64,000 bases of DNA, from positions 186,001-250,000 of the forward strand of contig NZ_VZRB01000001.1 in NCBI RefSeq assembly GCF_008806595.1, read 5' to 3'. Below are positions 21,881 through 30,704 of this stretch, piece by piece. The DNA comes from Streptomyces luteolifulvus (GTDB lineage: Bacteria; Actinomycetota; Actinomycetes; Streptomycetales; Streptomycetaceae). The notes beneath the pieces were generated by a model, which was given only the letters and a program-made list of their open reading frames with translations, did no database searches and was not told where the DNA came from. Each line of letters begins with the position of its first letter. The stretch's first letter is position 1. A program made the translations under genes and the position numbers.

Positions 21881-22804
21881 ATGTCCGAACCGACCGGTGC
21901 CGCCCGCCGTCGCGGGCCCTTCAAGGTCGGGGACCAGGTACAGCTGACCGACCCCAAGGGCCGCCACTACACGTTCACGCTCGAAGCCGGGAAGAACTTC
22001 CACACCCACAAGGGTTCCTTCCCCCACGACGAGCTGATCGGCGCACCCGAGGGCAGCGTCGTCCGCACCACCGGAAACGTCGCCTACCTCGCGCTGCGCC
22101 CCCTGCTCCCCGACTACGTCCTGTCCATGCCCCGCGGGGCAGCCGTCGTCTACCCGAAGGACGCGGGGCAGATCCTCGCCTTCGCCGACATCTTCCCCGG
22201 CGCACGCGTCGTGGAGGCAGGCGTCGGCTCCGGCTCGCTCAGCAGCTTCCTGCTGCGCGCCATCGGCGACCAGGGCATGCTGCACAGCTACGAGCGCCGC
22301 GAGGACTTCGCCGAGATCGCCCAGCAGAACGTGGAGCGCTACTTCGGCGGCCCCCACCCCGCCTGGCAGCTCACCGTCGGCGACCTCCAGGACAACCTGT
22401 CCGACACCGACGTCGACCGCGTCATCCTCGACATGCTCGCCCCCTGGGAATGCCTGGAAGCCGTCTCCAAGGCACTCGTCCCCGGCGGCATCCTCTGCTG
22501 CTACGTCGCCACCACCACCCAGCTCGCCCGGACCGTGGAGTCCATCCGCGAGATCGGCTGCTTCAACGAGCCGACCGCCTGGGAGACGATGATCCGCAAC
22601 TGGCACATCGAGGGCCTGGCCGTCCGCCCCGACCACCGCATGATCGGCCACACCGGCTTCCTGCTCACCGCCCGCCGCCTCGCCGACGGGGTCGAGCCGC
22701 CCATGCGCCGCCGCCGCCCCGCCAAGGGCGCCTACGGCGAGGACTACGCCGGCCCCAACGCCGACGGAGGCACCGGCCGCCGAGACGGCCCCGTCCCGCA
22801 GTGA
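21881..22804 (+). CDS. trmI: tRNA (adenine-58-N1)-methyltransferase
   Basis: A 307-residue TrmI-type enzyme that makes m1A58 in the T-loop of tRNAs, using SAM, as a tetramer. The N-terminal beta domain (GPFKVGDQVQLTDPKGRHYTFTL) is followed by the Rossmann fold with SAM motif I VVEAGVGSGSLSSFLLRA and the DRVILDMLAPWE block typical of the family (Rv2118c). The C-terminal 40 residues are basic then Gly/Asp-rich. The gene is near arc, as in mycobacteria. It seems leaderless (TAGGCT just upstream) and ends in the best terminator of the window. Confidence 0.95.
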   Translation: MSEPTGAARRRGPFKVGDQVQLTDPKGRHYTFTLEAGKNFHTHKGSFPHDELIGAPEGSVVRTTGNVAYLALRPLLPDYVLSMPRGAAVVYPKDAGQILAFADIFPGARVVEAGVGSGSLSSFLLRAIGDQGMLHSYERREDFAEIAQQNVERYFGGPHPAWQLTVGDLQDNLSDTDVDRVILDMLAPWECLEAVSKALVPGGILCCYVATTTQLARTVESIREIGCFNEPTAWETMIRNWHIEGLAVRPDHRMIGHTGFLLTARRLADGVEPPMRRRRPAKGAYGEDYAGPNADGGTGRRDGPVPQ

Positions 22805-22813
22805 ACGTACAGG

Positions 22814-22869
22814 CGCTGTGGCCGAGTTCCCCAACGCGCCGGGGAACTCGGCCACAGCGTCTTTCTCTT
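22814..22869 (+). terminator. Strong Rho-independent terminator of trmI
   Basis: A perfect 19-bp stem (22814-22832 with 22841-22859) with an eight-base loop is followed at once by TCTTTCTCTT. It begins nine bases after the trmI stop. Confidence 0.93.
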
Positions 22870-22876
22870 GACGCGG

Positions 22877-22950
22877 CGCCACGATCCGGTTTCCCGACGC
22901 GAGGCGACGCGACTCGAGATGACGCGACGCGACACGACGCCACGATCCGG
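22877..22950. repeat. GACGC-rich low-complexity stretch bounded by a 13-base direct repeat
   Basis: CGCCACGATCCGG occurs at 22877-22889 and 22938-22950. The DNA between them is built from GACGCGA/GACGCGAC words. It lies between the trmI terminator and the next gene; no promoter is obvious within it. Confidence 0.6.
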
Positions 22951-23079
22951 CCACCGTCGCGGCACCACCGACCCGTGCCCCCACCACAAGTAGCGCCCCC
23001 GCCGTTCCCTCGTCCTGTGACGTGTGGCACCATGCTGGCCACCCCCACCGGCACAGCTCTCACAGGAGACACTGCTCTA

Positions 23080-23658
23080 GTGCAGCAACCCGCCGTCCCG
23101 GAACTGGCACACACACAGACCCGCCCCATCCACTGGGTCGCCACCGCGACAGCCGTCGCCGGCGTGGTGGCCCTGTCCCCGCTCCTGCAGCCCCATCAGG
23201 CGACGGCGGCCCAGGCGACCGGCAGTGAGACCAAGCCCGGCCCCGCCGCGGTCGCACCGCCCGACCCCACGGGCGTCGCCTTCCCGCTCGACTGCGGACC
23301 GGTGAAGACCGTCGTACAGAAGAAAGCCACCGGAGACCTCGACGGCGACGGCAGACCGGAAACGGCCGTAGTGGTGCACTGCGACGCCCCGATGGGCACC
23401 CCGCCCGACGGCGTCTACGTCCTCACCCGCGCCGCCGGCTCCGCCGAGCCCCGTGTGGTCGCCACCCTGGTCGACCCGAAGGACCGCCTCACCGTCAGCG
23501 AGTTCGCCGTACGCGACGGAGCCGTTCTCGCCACCCTGCTCGGCTACTCGACGGCCGATGTGCCCAGTTGCTGCCCCGACGTGACCGACCGCGCGACATG
23601 GCAGTGGAAGAACGGCGCGTTCCTCCGCTCGACCCCGGCCGGAGCCCACAGCGTCTGA
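23080..23658 (+). CDS. Secreted or membrane-anchored protein of unknown function
   Basis: GTG 23080 is chosen because AGGAGA lies ten bases upstream; an in-frame ATG at 23033 is an alternative. The 192-residue product has an N-terminal hydrophobic segment (IHWVATATAVAGVVALSPLL, residues 17-36) that reads as a signal peptide or anchor, with an ATA-type site after it. The mature part holds KKATGDLDGDGRPETAVVVHC, a DxDGDGxxE calcium-loop motif as in FG-GAP repeats, and two later cysteines (SCCPDVTDRATWQWKNGAFLR). The latter block resembles the C-terminus of small secreted actinobacterial proteins that I know only as hypothetical. No neighbour suggests a role. Confidence 0.7.
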   Translation: MQQPAVPELAHTQTRPIHWVATATAVAGVVALSPLLQPHQATAAQATGSETKPGPAAVAPPDPTGVAFPLDCGPVKTVVQKKATGDLDGDGRPETAVVVHCDAPMGTPPDGVYVLTRAAGSAEPRVVATLVDPKDRLTVSEFAVRDGAVLATLLGYSTADVPSCCPDVTDRATWQWKNGAFLRSTPAGAHSV

Positions 23659-23740
23659 ACCGGCCAAGCCTGAACCGTCCGACCCGGGCGACGTGCCATG
23701 AAAAATCAGACAGTATCGGTAACGAAGTGTGCCCGAACGG

Positions 23741-24046
23741 TCACTCCGCGTCAGGTCCGTAGATCTCCACCTTGTCCCCGACCCGGCGGACATGGATGCA
23801 GTCGCCCGGACACTCCTTCGCGGAGTCGGCCACCTCCATGACCAGCGGCAGCGGCACCGGCGCCGTCGCACCCCTGTCCTGCAGCAAGACGTCGTCCGCG
23901 CCCTTCACATAGGCCAGACCGTCGATGTCCAGCTCGAACACCTCCGGCGCGTACTGGGCACAGATGCCGTCGCCGGTACAGAGATCCTGATCGATCCAGA
24001 CCTCCAACGCCTCACCGGCGGCCCCGGCCTCCTGCTGCACGCTCAT
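23741..24046 (-). CDS. 3Fe-4S ferredoxin
   Basis: A 101-residue protein with the single-cluster pattern CTGDGIC (Cys-x5-Cys) near residue 23 and CPGDC near the C-terminus, the Cys-x5-Cys ... Cys-Pro signature of 3Fe-4S ferredoxins that feed cytochrome P450s and similar oxygenases. An acidic segment DIDGLAYVKGADDVLL lies between. ATG 24046 is very close to its AGGAG; GTG 24040, two codons on, has better spacing (eight bases) and may be the true start. No P450 gene is adjacent; the nearest is the conservon P450 at 46.6 kb. It is divergent from arc. Confidence 0.9.
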   Translation of the reverse strand: MSVQQEAGAAGEALEVWIDQDLCTGDGICAQYAPEVFELDIDGLAYVKGADDVLLQDRGATAPVPLPLVMEVADSAKECPGDCIHVRRVGDKVEIYGPDAE

Positions 24047-24513
24047 CTCTCCTGCCGTTTCCCTGCGCCGGGCCCCCGGACGCAAGTCCGCCCTGCCCTG
24101 ACGGGTGTTGAACACTTCGACCCTACCTCCGGCCGCGAACGATCACGCCCCCCGCCCGCCCGGACACCGTCCGTCACCGATCCGGGCTTCCCGGCCCGCC
24201 CCGTCCCCAGTGCCCGCCGGCCCCCGAACCCACCACCGGCACCGCCGCAGCCGCACGGCCCGCAGCCACCACCACCCCGATGGTCAGGCCCTTCACCACC
24301 GCAACTCCGCCCAGTCGTGAAGGGGTTTGACCACTCCGGCCTGGAACAGCCCGCTTCTGAATCGCGTTGAGTGGGTATCCACACGGCGTGAGGAAGGGCA
24401 CAGGGTGTGGCCGACGACACACCTTGACAGTCTTTGTGATCTAGGGGTTTCAATCGACACCCACCCAGGTAGGGTCTGGAAACGTCCAGCTCCCCTTGGA
24501 GGAGGTGAGGACC
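24047..24513. promoter_or_regulatory. Divergent intergenic region between the ferredoxin gene and arc
   Basis: About 465 bases without a gene. The ferredoxin side (24050-24320) is Pro/Arg-codon-like, GC-rich DNA with no feature I can name. The arc side is less GC-rich (24340-24460) and contains TTGACA at 24424-24429, without a good -10 at normal spacing, and TAGGGT at 24470-24475 within the 10-mer shared with pup. Confidence 0.45.
24469..24478 (+). promoter_or_regulatory. Candidate -10 core of arc, shared with pup
   Basis: GTAGGGTCTG occurs here, ending 36 bases before the arc GTG, and again at 28140-28149, ending 34 bases before the pup ATG. The TAGGGT inside fits the Streptomyces -10 pattern. 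No common -35 is visible. Confidence 0.5.
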
Positions 24514-26280
24514 GTGGCAGCCCACGACGACGACATGAACCGCGGCATCCGCCCGGGACGAGGGTCCGACGACCCGGCCGGGCAGATTGCCTACCTTGAG
24601 CAGGAGATCGCCGTCCTGCGCCGCAAGCTCGCCGACTCTCCGCGACACACGAGGATTCTCGAGGAGCGGATCGTCGAGCTGCAGACCAACCTGGCCGGCG
24701 TGTCCGCCCAAAACGAGCGACTCGCCAACACGCTCCGTGAGGCCCGCGACCAGATCGTGGCCCTCAAGGAAGAAGTCGACCGGCTCGCCCAGCCACCGGC
24801 CGGCTTCGGAGTCTTCCTGCAGGCCAACGAAGACGGCACCGCCGACATCTTCACCGGCGGCCGCAAACTCCGCGTGAACGTGAGCCCCAGCGTCGAGCTC
24901 GACGAGCTCCGGCGCGGCCAGGAAGTCATGCTCAACGAAGCGCTCAACGTGGTCGAGGCCATGAAGTACGAGCGCGTCGGGGACATCGTCACCCTCAAGG
25001 AAATCCTCGAGGACGGCGAGCGCGCCCTCGTGCTCGGGCACACCGACGAGGAACGGGTGGTACGGCTCGCCGAGCCGCTGCTGGACGTCACCATCCGCCC
25101 CGGCGACGCCCTCCTGCTCGAACCCCGCTCCGGCTACGTCTACGAAGTCGTTCCGAAGAGCGAGGTCGAGGAACTCGTCCTCGAAGAAGTACCCGACATC
25201 GGATACGACCAGATCGGCGGCCTCGGCAACCAGATCGAGGCCATCCGCGACGCGGTCGAGCTGCCCTACCTCTACCCCGACCTGTTCAAGGAGCACGAAC
25301 TGCGGCCGCCCAAGGGCGTCCTGCTGTACGGGCCCCCCGGATGCGGCAAAACACTCATCGCCAAGGCCGTCGCCAACTCACTGGCCAAAAAGGTCGCCGA
25401 AGTCACCGGCCAGGCCGCCGGCAAGAGCTTCTTCCTCAACATCAAGGGCCCCGAGCTCCTCAACAAGTACGTCGGCGAGACCGAACGACAGATCCGCCTC
25501 GTCTTCCAGCGAGCCCGCGAGAAGGCCAGCGAGGGCACACCCGTCATCGTCTTCTTCGACGAGATGGAATCCCTCTTCCGCACCCGCGGCTCCGGCGTCA
25601 GCTCGGACGTGGAGAACACCATCGTCCCCCAGCTGCTCGCCGAGATCGACGGCGTGGAAGGCCTGCAGAACGTGGTCGTGATCGGCGCCTCCAACCGCGA
25701 GGACATGATCGACCCCGCCATCCTGCGCCCCGGCCGCCTCGACGTGAAGATCAAGATCGAGCGTCCCGACGCCGAAGCCGCCAAGGACATCTTCGGCAAG
25801 TACCTCACAGAACGCCTCCCGCTGCACTCCGACGACCTCGGCGAGCACAGCGGCAGCAAGGCCACCACGGTCCAGAGCATGATCCAGACCGCAGTAGAAC
25901 ACATGTACGCAGAATCCGAGGAAAACCGCTTCCTGGAAGTCACCTACGCCAACGGCGACAAGGAAGTCCTCTACTTCAAGGACTTCAACTCCGGCGCAAT
26001 GATCGAAAACATCGTCGGACGCGCCAAAAAAATGGCGATCAAGGACTTCCTCGAACACAACCAGAAAGGCCTCCGCGTCTCCCACCTCCTCCAAGCCTGC
26101 GTGGACGAGTTCAAGGAGAACGAGGACCTCCCCAACACCACCAACCCGGACGACTGGGCCCGAATCTCCGGAAAGAAGGGCGAACGGATCGTCTACATCC
26201 GTACCCTGATCACAGGAAAGCAGGGCGCAGACACCGGACGCTCCATCGACACGGTGGCGAACACCGGGCAGTACCTGTAA
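24514..26280 (+). CDS. arc: Proteasome-associated AAA ATPase ARC (Mpa)
   Basis: The start is GTG 24514 with GGAGGAGG eight bases upstream, giving 588 residues, the normal length. The ring ATPase recognises Pup through its N-terminal coiled coils and threads pupylated proteins into the 20S core. Visible: a coiled coil (about residues 22-80, [15 protein letters not shown] onward), the tandem OB region, Walker A GPPGCGKT (273-280), Walker [11 protein letters not shown] (Asp349, Glu350) and the arginine-finger region [17 protein letters not shown]. The very C-terminus is TGQYL, the GQYL-type tail that docks into the alpha-ring of the proteasome. A strong terminator follows, so arc is probably its own transcript separate from dop. 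Confidence 0.97.
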   Translation: MAAHDDDMNRGIRPGRGSDDPAGQIAYLEQEIAVLRRKLADSPRHTRILEERIVELQTNLAGVSAQNERLANTLREARDQIVALKEEVDRLAQPPAGFGVFLQANEDGTADIFTGGRKLRVNVSPSVELDELRRGQEVMLNEALNVVEAMKYERVGDIVTLKEILEDGERALVLGHTDEERVVRLAEPLLDVTIRPGDALLLEPRSGYVYEVVPKSEVEELVLEEVPDIGYDQIGGLGNQIEAIRDAVELPYLYPDLFKEHELRPPKGVLLYGPPGCGKTLIAKAVANSLAKKVAEVTGQAAGKSFFLNIKGPELLNKYVGETERQIRLVFQRAREKASEGTPVIVFFDEMESLFRTRGSGVSSDVENTIVPQLLAEIDGVEGLQNVVVIGASNREDMIDPAILRPGRLDVKIKIERPDAEAAKDIFGKYLTERLPLHSDDLGEHSGSKATTVQSMIQTAVEHMYAESEENRFLEVTYANGDKEVLYFKDFNSGAMIENIVGRAKKMAIKDFLEHNQKGLRVSHLLQACVDEFKENEDLPNTTNPDDWARISGKKGERIVYIRTLITGKQGADTGRSIDTVANTGQYL

Positions 26281-26289
26281 AAGACAGGG

Positions 26290-26333
26290 CGGCTGCGGGT
26301 GCCCCCACCGGGTACCCGCAGCCGACTGTTTTT
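26290..26333 (+). terminator. Rho-independent terminator of arc
   Basis: CGGCTGCGGGT (26290-26300) pairs with ACCCGCAGCCG (26314-26324), and inner CCC/GGG pairs can extend it. The sequence ACTGTTTTTC follows directly. It lies ten bases after the arc stop. Confidence 0.9.
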
Positions 26334-26514
26334 CAGGCCACGGCTCGAGCGAGGCAATGACGCAAATGATCTCCCCACCAGCACAAAGGCGTTCTAGGCT
26401 CTTCCGTACCGCCGAGTCGCGCAGTGCGGGGACGGGCACCGCACACGCACCGGAGCGCCAGCGGTACTTGAGCGGCGTCCCCGACCGAGGACACCGCCGG
26501 GCAAGGAGGGCCGC

Positions 26515-28026
26515 ATGACCGTACGGCGAGTAATGGGCATCGAGACGGAGTACGGGATCTCCGTCCCCGGTCACCCCAACGCCAATGCCATGCTCACCTC
26601 GTCCCAGATCGTCAACGCCTACGCGGCGGCGATGCACCGGGCCCGCCGGGCCCGCTGGGACTTCGAGGAGGAGAACCCGCTGCGCGACGCGCGAGGCTTC
26701 GACCTCGCCCGCGAAGCCGCCGACGCCAGCCAGCTCACCGACGAGGACATCGGCCTGGCCAACGTCATCCTCACCAACGGCGCACGCCTCTACGTCGACC
26801 ACGCACACCCCGAATACAGCGCCCCCGAGGTCACCAACCCCCGCGACGCCGTCCTCTGGGACAAAGCCGGCGAACGCATCATGGCCGAAGCCGCCGAACG
26901 CGCCGCCCAGCTCCCCGGCGCCCAGCCCATCCACCTCTACAAAAACAACACCGACAACAAAGGCGCCTCCTACGGCACCCACGAGAACTACCTGATGAAG
27001 CGGGAAACCCCCTTCTCGGACATCGTGCGCCACCTCACGCCCTTCTTCGTCTCCCGCCAGGTCGTCACCGGCGCCGGCCGCGTCGGCATCGGCCAGGACG
27101 GCCACGAACACGGCTTCCAGCTCAGCCAGCGCGCCGACTACTTCGAAGTCGAAGTCGGCCTCGAAACCACACTCAAACGCCCCATCATCAACACCCGGGA
27201 CGAACCCCACGCCGACGCCGAGAAATACCGGCGCCTCCACGTGATCATCGGCGACGCCAACCTGTCGGAGATCTCGACCTACCTCAAGCTGGGCACGACC
27301 GCCCTGGTCCTGTCCATGATCGAAGACGGCTTCATCGCCGTCGACCTCGCCGTCGACCAGCCCGTCCGCACCCTCCACCAGGTCTCCCACGACCCCACCC
27401 TCAAGCGCCTCGTCACCCTCCGCAGCGGCCGGACACTCACCGCCGTCCAGCTCCAGATGGAGTACTACGAGCTGTCGCGCAAATACGTGGAAGAGCGCTT
27501 CGGCTCCGACGCCGACGACCAGACCAAAGACGTCCTCGCCCGCTGGGAAGACACCCTCAACCGCCTCGAACACGACCCCATGAGCCTCGCCGGCGAACTC
27601 GACTGGGTCGCCAAACGGGAACTCATGGAGGGCTACCGGCGCCGCGACAACCTCGACTGGGACGCCGCCCGACTCCACCTCGTCGACCTCCAGTACGCCG
27701 ACGTACGCGCCGAGAAAGGCCTCTACAACCGCCTGGTGGCCCGCGGACGCATCAAGCGCCTCCTGGACGAGAACGACGTCGAGCGGGCCCGTACGAAGCC
27801 GCCAGAGGACACCCGGGCCTACTTCCGCGGACGCTGTCTCGAGCAGTACGCCGACGACGTCGCCGCGGCCTCCTGGGACTCGGTCATCTTCGACCTCCCG
27901 GGCCGGGACTCGCTCCAGCGCGTCCCAACCCTCGAACCGCTTCGCGGAACGCGAAATCACGTCAAGGAACTCCTGGACCGCTGCCGCACCGCGGAAGACC
28001 TGGTCAGAGTGCTGTCGGGCGGCTGA
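26515..28026 (+). CDS. dop: Deamidase/depupylase of Pup
   Basis: A 503-residue member of the carboxylate-amine/glutamine-synthetase-like fold, paralogous to PafA at 33.1 kb. The N-terminal MGIETEYG strand carries the Mg-binding Glu. Asp95 ([13 protein letters not shown]) is the key Asp of the Dop/PafA catalytic centre. The Dop loop (about residues 45-80, [17 protein letters not shown]) is present, which distinguishes Dop from Paf[20 protein letters not shown] is shared with PafA. AAGGAGG lies before the ATG. Because Pup here already ends in Glu, the deamidase step is not needed, and Dop should act chiefly as depupylase. Confidence 0.96.
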   Translation: MTVRRVMGIETEYGISVPGHPNANAMLTSSQIVNAYAAAMHRARRARWDFEEENPLRDARGFDLAREAADASQLTDEDIGLANVILTNGARLYVDHAHPEYSAPEVTNPRDAVLWDKAGERIMAEAAERAAQLPGAQPIHLYKNNTDNKGASYGTHENYLMKRETPFSDIVRHLTPFFVSRQVVTGAGRVGIGQDGHEHGFQLSQRADYFEVEVGLETTLKRPIINTRDEPHADAEKYRRLHVIIGDANLSEISTYLKLGTTALVLSMIEDGFIAVDLAVDQPVRTLHQVSHDPTLKRLVTLRSGRTLTAVQLQMEYYELSRKYVEERFGSDADDQTKDVLARWEDTLNRLEHDPMSLAGELDWVAKRELMEGYRRRDNLDWDAARLHLVDLQYADVRAEKGLYNRLVARGRIKRLLDENDVERARTKPPEDTRAYFRGRCLEQYADDVAAASWDSVIFDLPGRDSLQRVPTLEPLRGTRNHVKELLDRCRTAEDLVRVLSGG

Positions 28027-28071
28027 GCGGGTATGTGTCACCGACTCCGCCCGACAGGGTGGAAAAGTCCC

Positions 28072-28103
28072 CGTCCGGGAATCATCGAGGTGGTTCCCGG
28101 ACG
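28072..28103 (+). terminator. Hairpin between dop and pup
   Basis: CGTCCGGGAA (28072-28081) pairs perfectly with TTCCCGGACG (28094-28103) across a 12-base loop, 45 bases after the dop stop. It may end the dop transcript and isolate the pup promoter that follows. Confidence 0.55.
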
Positions 28104-28139
28104 TTGAGGGAACTGCGGGGCCGATGTCGGACCCTGCTT

Positions 28140-28149
28140 GTAGGGTCTG
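28140..28149 (+). promoter_or_regulatory. Candidate -10 core of pup, shared with arc
   Basis: GTAGGGTCTG, 34 bases before the pup start, is identical to the element 36 bases before arc. TAGGGT would be the -10 hexamer. Confidence 0.5.
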
Positions 28150-28182
28150 ATCAAGAACGTCGAACCGAGCGGGGTGAGGGTT

Positions 28183-28398
28183 ATGGCGACCAAGGACACC
28201 GGCGGCGGCCAGCAGAAGGCGACGCGCTCCACGGAGGAGGTCGAGGAAGCGCCCGAGGCGCAGGTATCGGAAGACCTCAAGGAACGCCAGGAGAAGCTGA
28301 GCGACGACGTGGACTCCGTCCTCGACGAAATCGATGATGTGCTCGAAGAAAACGCCGAGGACTTCGTGCGCTCCTTCGTTCAGAAGGGTGGAGAGTGA
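28183..28398 (+). CDS. pup: Prokaryotic ubiquitin-like protein Pup
   Basis: ATG 28183 (MATKDTGGG) is preferred over GTG 28174 because GGGGTGAGGG lies directly upstream. The 71-residue, largely disordered acidic protein has the conserved helix that enters the ARC coiled coil (SEDLKERQEKLSDDVDSVLDEIDDVLEEN in part) and ends in FVQKGGE. The terminal residue is Glu, so it can be ligated directly by PafA through its gamma-carboxylate. In M. tuberculosis the end is Gln and needs deamidation. The gene heads a pup-nuclease-prcB-prcA transcript. Confidence 0.97.
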   Translation: MATKDTGGGQQKATRSTEEVEEAPEAQVSEDLKERQEKLSDDVDSVLDEIDDVLEENAEDFVRSFVQKGGE

Positions 28399-28438
28399 TT
28401 TCTCCTTCGAATCGAAGGTGGCGGCGGGGGAGTTGGGG

Positions 28439-29032
28439 TTGTTCGACAGTGAGAGTGTGAAACGCTGCTCGCGGTGCAAGCAGGACAAGCCGCGGGCAGC
28501 CTTCGCAAGCAACAAAGCCATGCGCGATGGGCTGCAGGCGTATTGCAGAGAATGTTCGGCGGCGTACTACCGGCAGCGTCAGGATGCCCGTGGCAGAAAG
28601 CCGCGCCCGAGGGTGGTGGCCCCGGAGGGCCACAAGTATTGCCAGCGATGCGAGAAGATCAAGCCGCACTCCGAGTGGGACCGCAACAGAACAGCCTCTG
28701 ATGGCCTGTCGACGCGTTGCAAGGCGTGCCGGGCCATTGAGGGGCGTGCGGGCCACTTGAAGCGCCACTACGGCATGACCGAAGCCGAGCGTGACGAGAT
28801 GATCGCCTCTCAGGTGGGCCTTTGTGTGATCTGCCTGAACGCTCCGGCTGTACATGTGGATCACTGTCACGAGACGGGTAGGGTCCGTGGCGTACTGTGC
28901 TTCAACTGCAATTCGGCCATCGGCAAGTTGGGAGATGATCCCGACACTGTTCGTCGGGCTGCCGCCTACTTGGAAGGATCCTCGTGGAAGCCAACACTCG
29001 TAGCACCGGGCGTCTACCAGCTGCCTTCCTGA
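28439..29032 (+). CDS. Endonuclease-VII-like HNH nuclease with two zinc ribbons, inside the proteasome operon
   Basis: The start is uncertain. TTG 28439 is chosen because GGGGGAG lies six bases before it; GTG 28388 (overlapping the end of pup) and GTG 28457 are in frame. From 28439 the product is 197 residues. Two similar zinc-ribbon modules ([13 protein letters not shown]...[18 protein letters not shown]...RCKAC) precede a phage-endonuclease-VII-type nuclease domain (Pfam PF02945 type): [31 protein letters not shown], with four Cys and the DHCH catalytic region. Local G+C is about 60% in places, below its neighbours, and A/T third positions are common, suggesting transfer. Its 3' end overlaps prcB by 49 bases. 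From memory S. coelicolor has a similar gene at the same place. Confidence 0.85.
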   Translation: MFDSESVKRCSRCKQDKPRAAFASNKAMRDGLQAYCRECSAAYYRQRQDARGRKPRPRVVAPEGHKYCQRCEKIKPHSEWDRNRTASDGLSTRCKACRAIEGRAGHLKRHYGMTEAERDEMIASQVGLCVICLNAPAVHVDHCHETGRVRGVLCFNCNSAIGKLGDDPDTVRRAAAYLEGSSWKPTLVAPGVYQLPS

Positions 29033-29829
29033 CGCCTGGGTCGTCGTCCTTCATGGACTTTTTGTCCGAGCACCAGCCGGAGATGCTGCCCGGCAACCGG
29101 CAGCTGCCGCCCACCCAGGGTGTGATCGAGGCGCCGCACGGCACCACGATCGTGGCCGTCACCTTCCCGGGCGGTGTGGTGCTGGCCGGTGACCGTCGGG
29201 CCACCATGGGCAATGTGATCGCGCAGCGGGACATCGAGAAGGTGTTCCCGGCGGACGAGTACTCGGCGGTGGGTATCGCCGGCACGGCCGGTCTGGCCGT
29301 CGAGATGGTGAAGCTGTTCCAGTTGGAGCTGGAGCACTTCGAGAAGGTCGAGGGGGCGCAGCTCTCGCTGGAGGGCAAGGCGAACCGTCTGTCGACCATG
29401 ATCCGTTCCAACCTGGGCATGGCCATGCAGGGTCTGGCGGTGGTCCCGCTGTTCGCGGGGTATGACGTGGACCGGGAGAGGGGTCGCATCTTCTCCTACG
29501 ACGTCACCGGCGGCCGCTCCGAGGAGCACAACTTCGCTGCGACCGGTTCCGGCTCGATGTTCGCGCGCGGTGCCATGAAGAAGCTTTTCCGTAACGACCT
29601 GACCGAGGACCAGGCCACGACGTTGGTGGTGCAGGCCCTGTACGACGCGGCTGACGACGACTCGGCGACCGGTGGTCCCGATGTCGCCCGCCGGATCTAC
29701 CCGATCGTCACCGTGATCACCGAGGACGGTTTCCGCAAGCTGACCGACGACGAGTCCTCCGAGATCGCCCGCTCGATTCTGGAGCGGCGTCTGGAGCAGC
29801 CCGACGGCCCTCGGGCCGCGCTGCTGTAG
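28984..29829 (+). CDS. prcB: 20S proteasome beta subunit (precursor)
   Basis: GTG 28984 with GGAAGGA six bases upstream gives 281 residues; the start lies inside the nuclease gene. The N-terminal 53 residues are the propeptide. Cleavage after PHG exposes Thr54 of [21 protein letters not shown], the N-terminal nucleophile, and the Asp/Lys partners of the active site are in the same segment. Later blocks ([57 protein letters not shown]) are standard. Expression is presumably coupled to the upstream nuclease and pup. Confidence 0.97.
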   Translation: MEANTRSTGRLPAAFLTPGSSSFMDFLSEHQPEMLPGNRQLPPTQGVIEAPHGTTIVAVTFPGGVVLAGDRRATMGNVIAQRDIEKVFPADEYSAVGIAGTAGLAVEMVKLFQLELEHFEKVEGAQLSLEGKANRLSTMIRSNLGMAMQGLAVVPLFAGYDVDRERGRIFSYDVTGGRSEEHNFAATGSGSMFARGAMKKLFRNDLTEDQATTLVVQALYDAADDDSATGGPDVARRIYPIVTVITEDGFRKLTDDESSEIARSILERRLEQPDGPRAALL

Positions 29830-29890
29830 CCGGTGGTCGGTTGTTGTTCAGGGTGATCCAGTGACTTCGACAGAAAGGGACGGATAACCG

Positions 29891-30643
29891 GTGTCGACGC
29901 CGTTCTATGTCTCCCCCCAGCAGGCGATGGCCGACCGGGCGGAGTACGCCCGTAAGGGCATCGCCCGTGGCCGCAGCCTGGTTGTGCTGCAGTATGCCGA
30001 CGGCATCGTGTTCGTCGGTGAGAACCCGTCCCGTGCGCTGCACAAGTTCAGTGAGATCTATGACCGGATCGGTTTCGCGGCGGCCGGTAAGTACAACGAG
30101 TACGAGAATCTGCGCATCGGTGGCGTCCGCTATGCCGATCTGCGTGGTTACACCTATGACCGGGACGATGTGACGGCCCGCGGTCTCGCGAACGTCTATG
30201 CCCAGACGCTGGGCACGATCTTCTCCAGTGCGGCCGAGAAGCCGTACGAGGTGGAGCTGGTCGTGGCGGAGGTGGGGGAGACGCCGGAGGGCGATCAGAT
30301 CTATCGGTTGCCGCATGACGGGTCGATCGTGGACGAGCACGGTTCGGTCGCGGTGGGTGGTAATGCGGAGCAGATCAGCAGCTATCTGGATCAGCGGCAT
30401 CAGGACGGCATGAGTCTGGCCGAGGCGCTGAAGCTGGCTGTGCAGGCGTTGTCGCGTGACACGAACGGTTCGGAGCGGGAGATCCCGGCGGAGCGTCTGG
30501 AGGTGGCGGTCCTGGACCGTACGCGTCCGCAGTCGCGCAAGTTCAAGCGGATTGTCGGTCGTCAGCTCGCCCGGCTGCTGGAGAGCGATGGGGCGGCCAC
30601 GGAGGCGGAGAGCTCCGACGAGGGCTCCGACGAGGAGGAGTAG
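29891..30643 (+). CDS. prcA: 20S proteasome alpha subunit
   Basis: A 250-residue protein starting at GTG 29891, 61 bases after prcB. It has the N-terminal alpha-subunit segment ([32 protein letters not shown]) that gates the outer ring, and the normal Ntn fold without a catalytic Thr: [48 protein letters not shown]. The C-terminal 20 residues are Asp/Glu/Ser-rich. It forms the outer rings of the core particle with PrcB and docks the GQYL tail of ARC. A hairpin shared with the convergent LacI gene closes the operon. Confidence 0.97.
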   Translation: MSTPFYVSPQQAMADRAEYARKGIARGRSLVVLQYADGIVFVGENPSRALHKFSEIYDRIGFAAAGKYNEYENLRIGGVRYADLRGYTYDRDDVTARGLANVYAQTLGTIFSSAAEKPYEVELVVAEVGETPEGDQIYRLPHDGSIVDEHGSVAVGGNAEQISSYLDQRHQDGMSLAEALKLAVQALSRDTNGSEREIPAERLEVAVLDRTRPQSRKFKRIVGRQLARLLESDGAATEAESSDEGSDEEE

Positions 30644-30665
30644 ACGAGCCCGCCCTCACTCTGGG

Positions 30666-30697
30666 TGCGCCCCGGCCGGTTTCCCGGTCGGGGCGCA
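30666..30697. terminator. Bidirectional terminator between prcA and the LacI regulator gene
   Basis: A 14-bp stem with one G-U pair (30666-30679 with 30684-30697, TGCGCCCCG...CGGGGCGCA) and a four-base loop sits between the convergent stops at 30643 and 30705. Confidence 0.8.
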
Positions 30698-30704
30698 GGG
30701 CGTT

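Noticed and set aside
23741..24046. Ferredoxin as a dedicated partner of the conservon P450
   Set aside because: The genes are 22 kb apart on opposite strands and nothing links them except that 3Fe-4S ferredoxins often serve P450s.
24424..24429. TTGACA as the -35 box of arc
   Set aside because: No -10 hexamer lies 16-19 bases downstream; the better -10 (TAGGGT, 24470) is 40 bases away, so the two cannot form one promoter.
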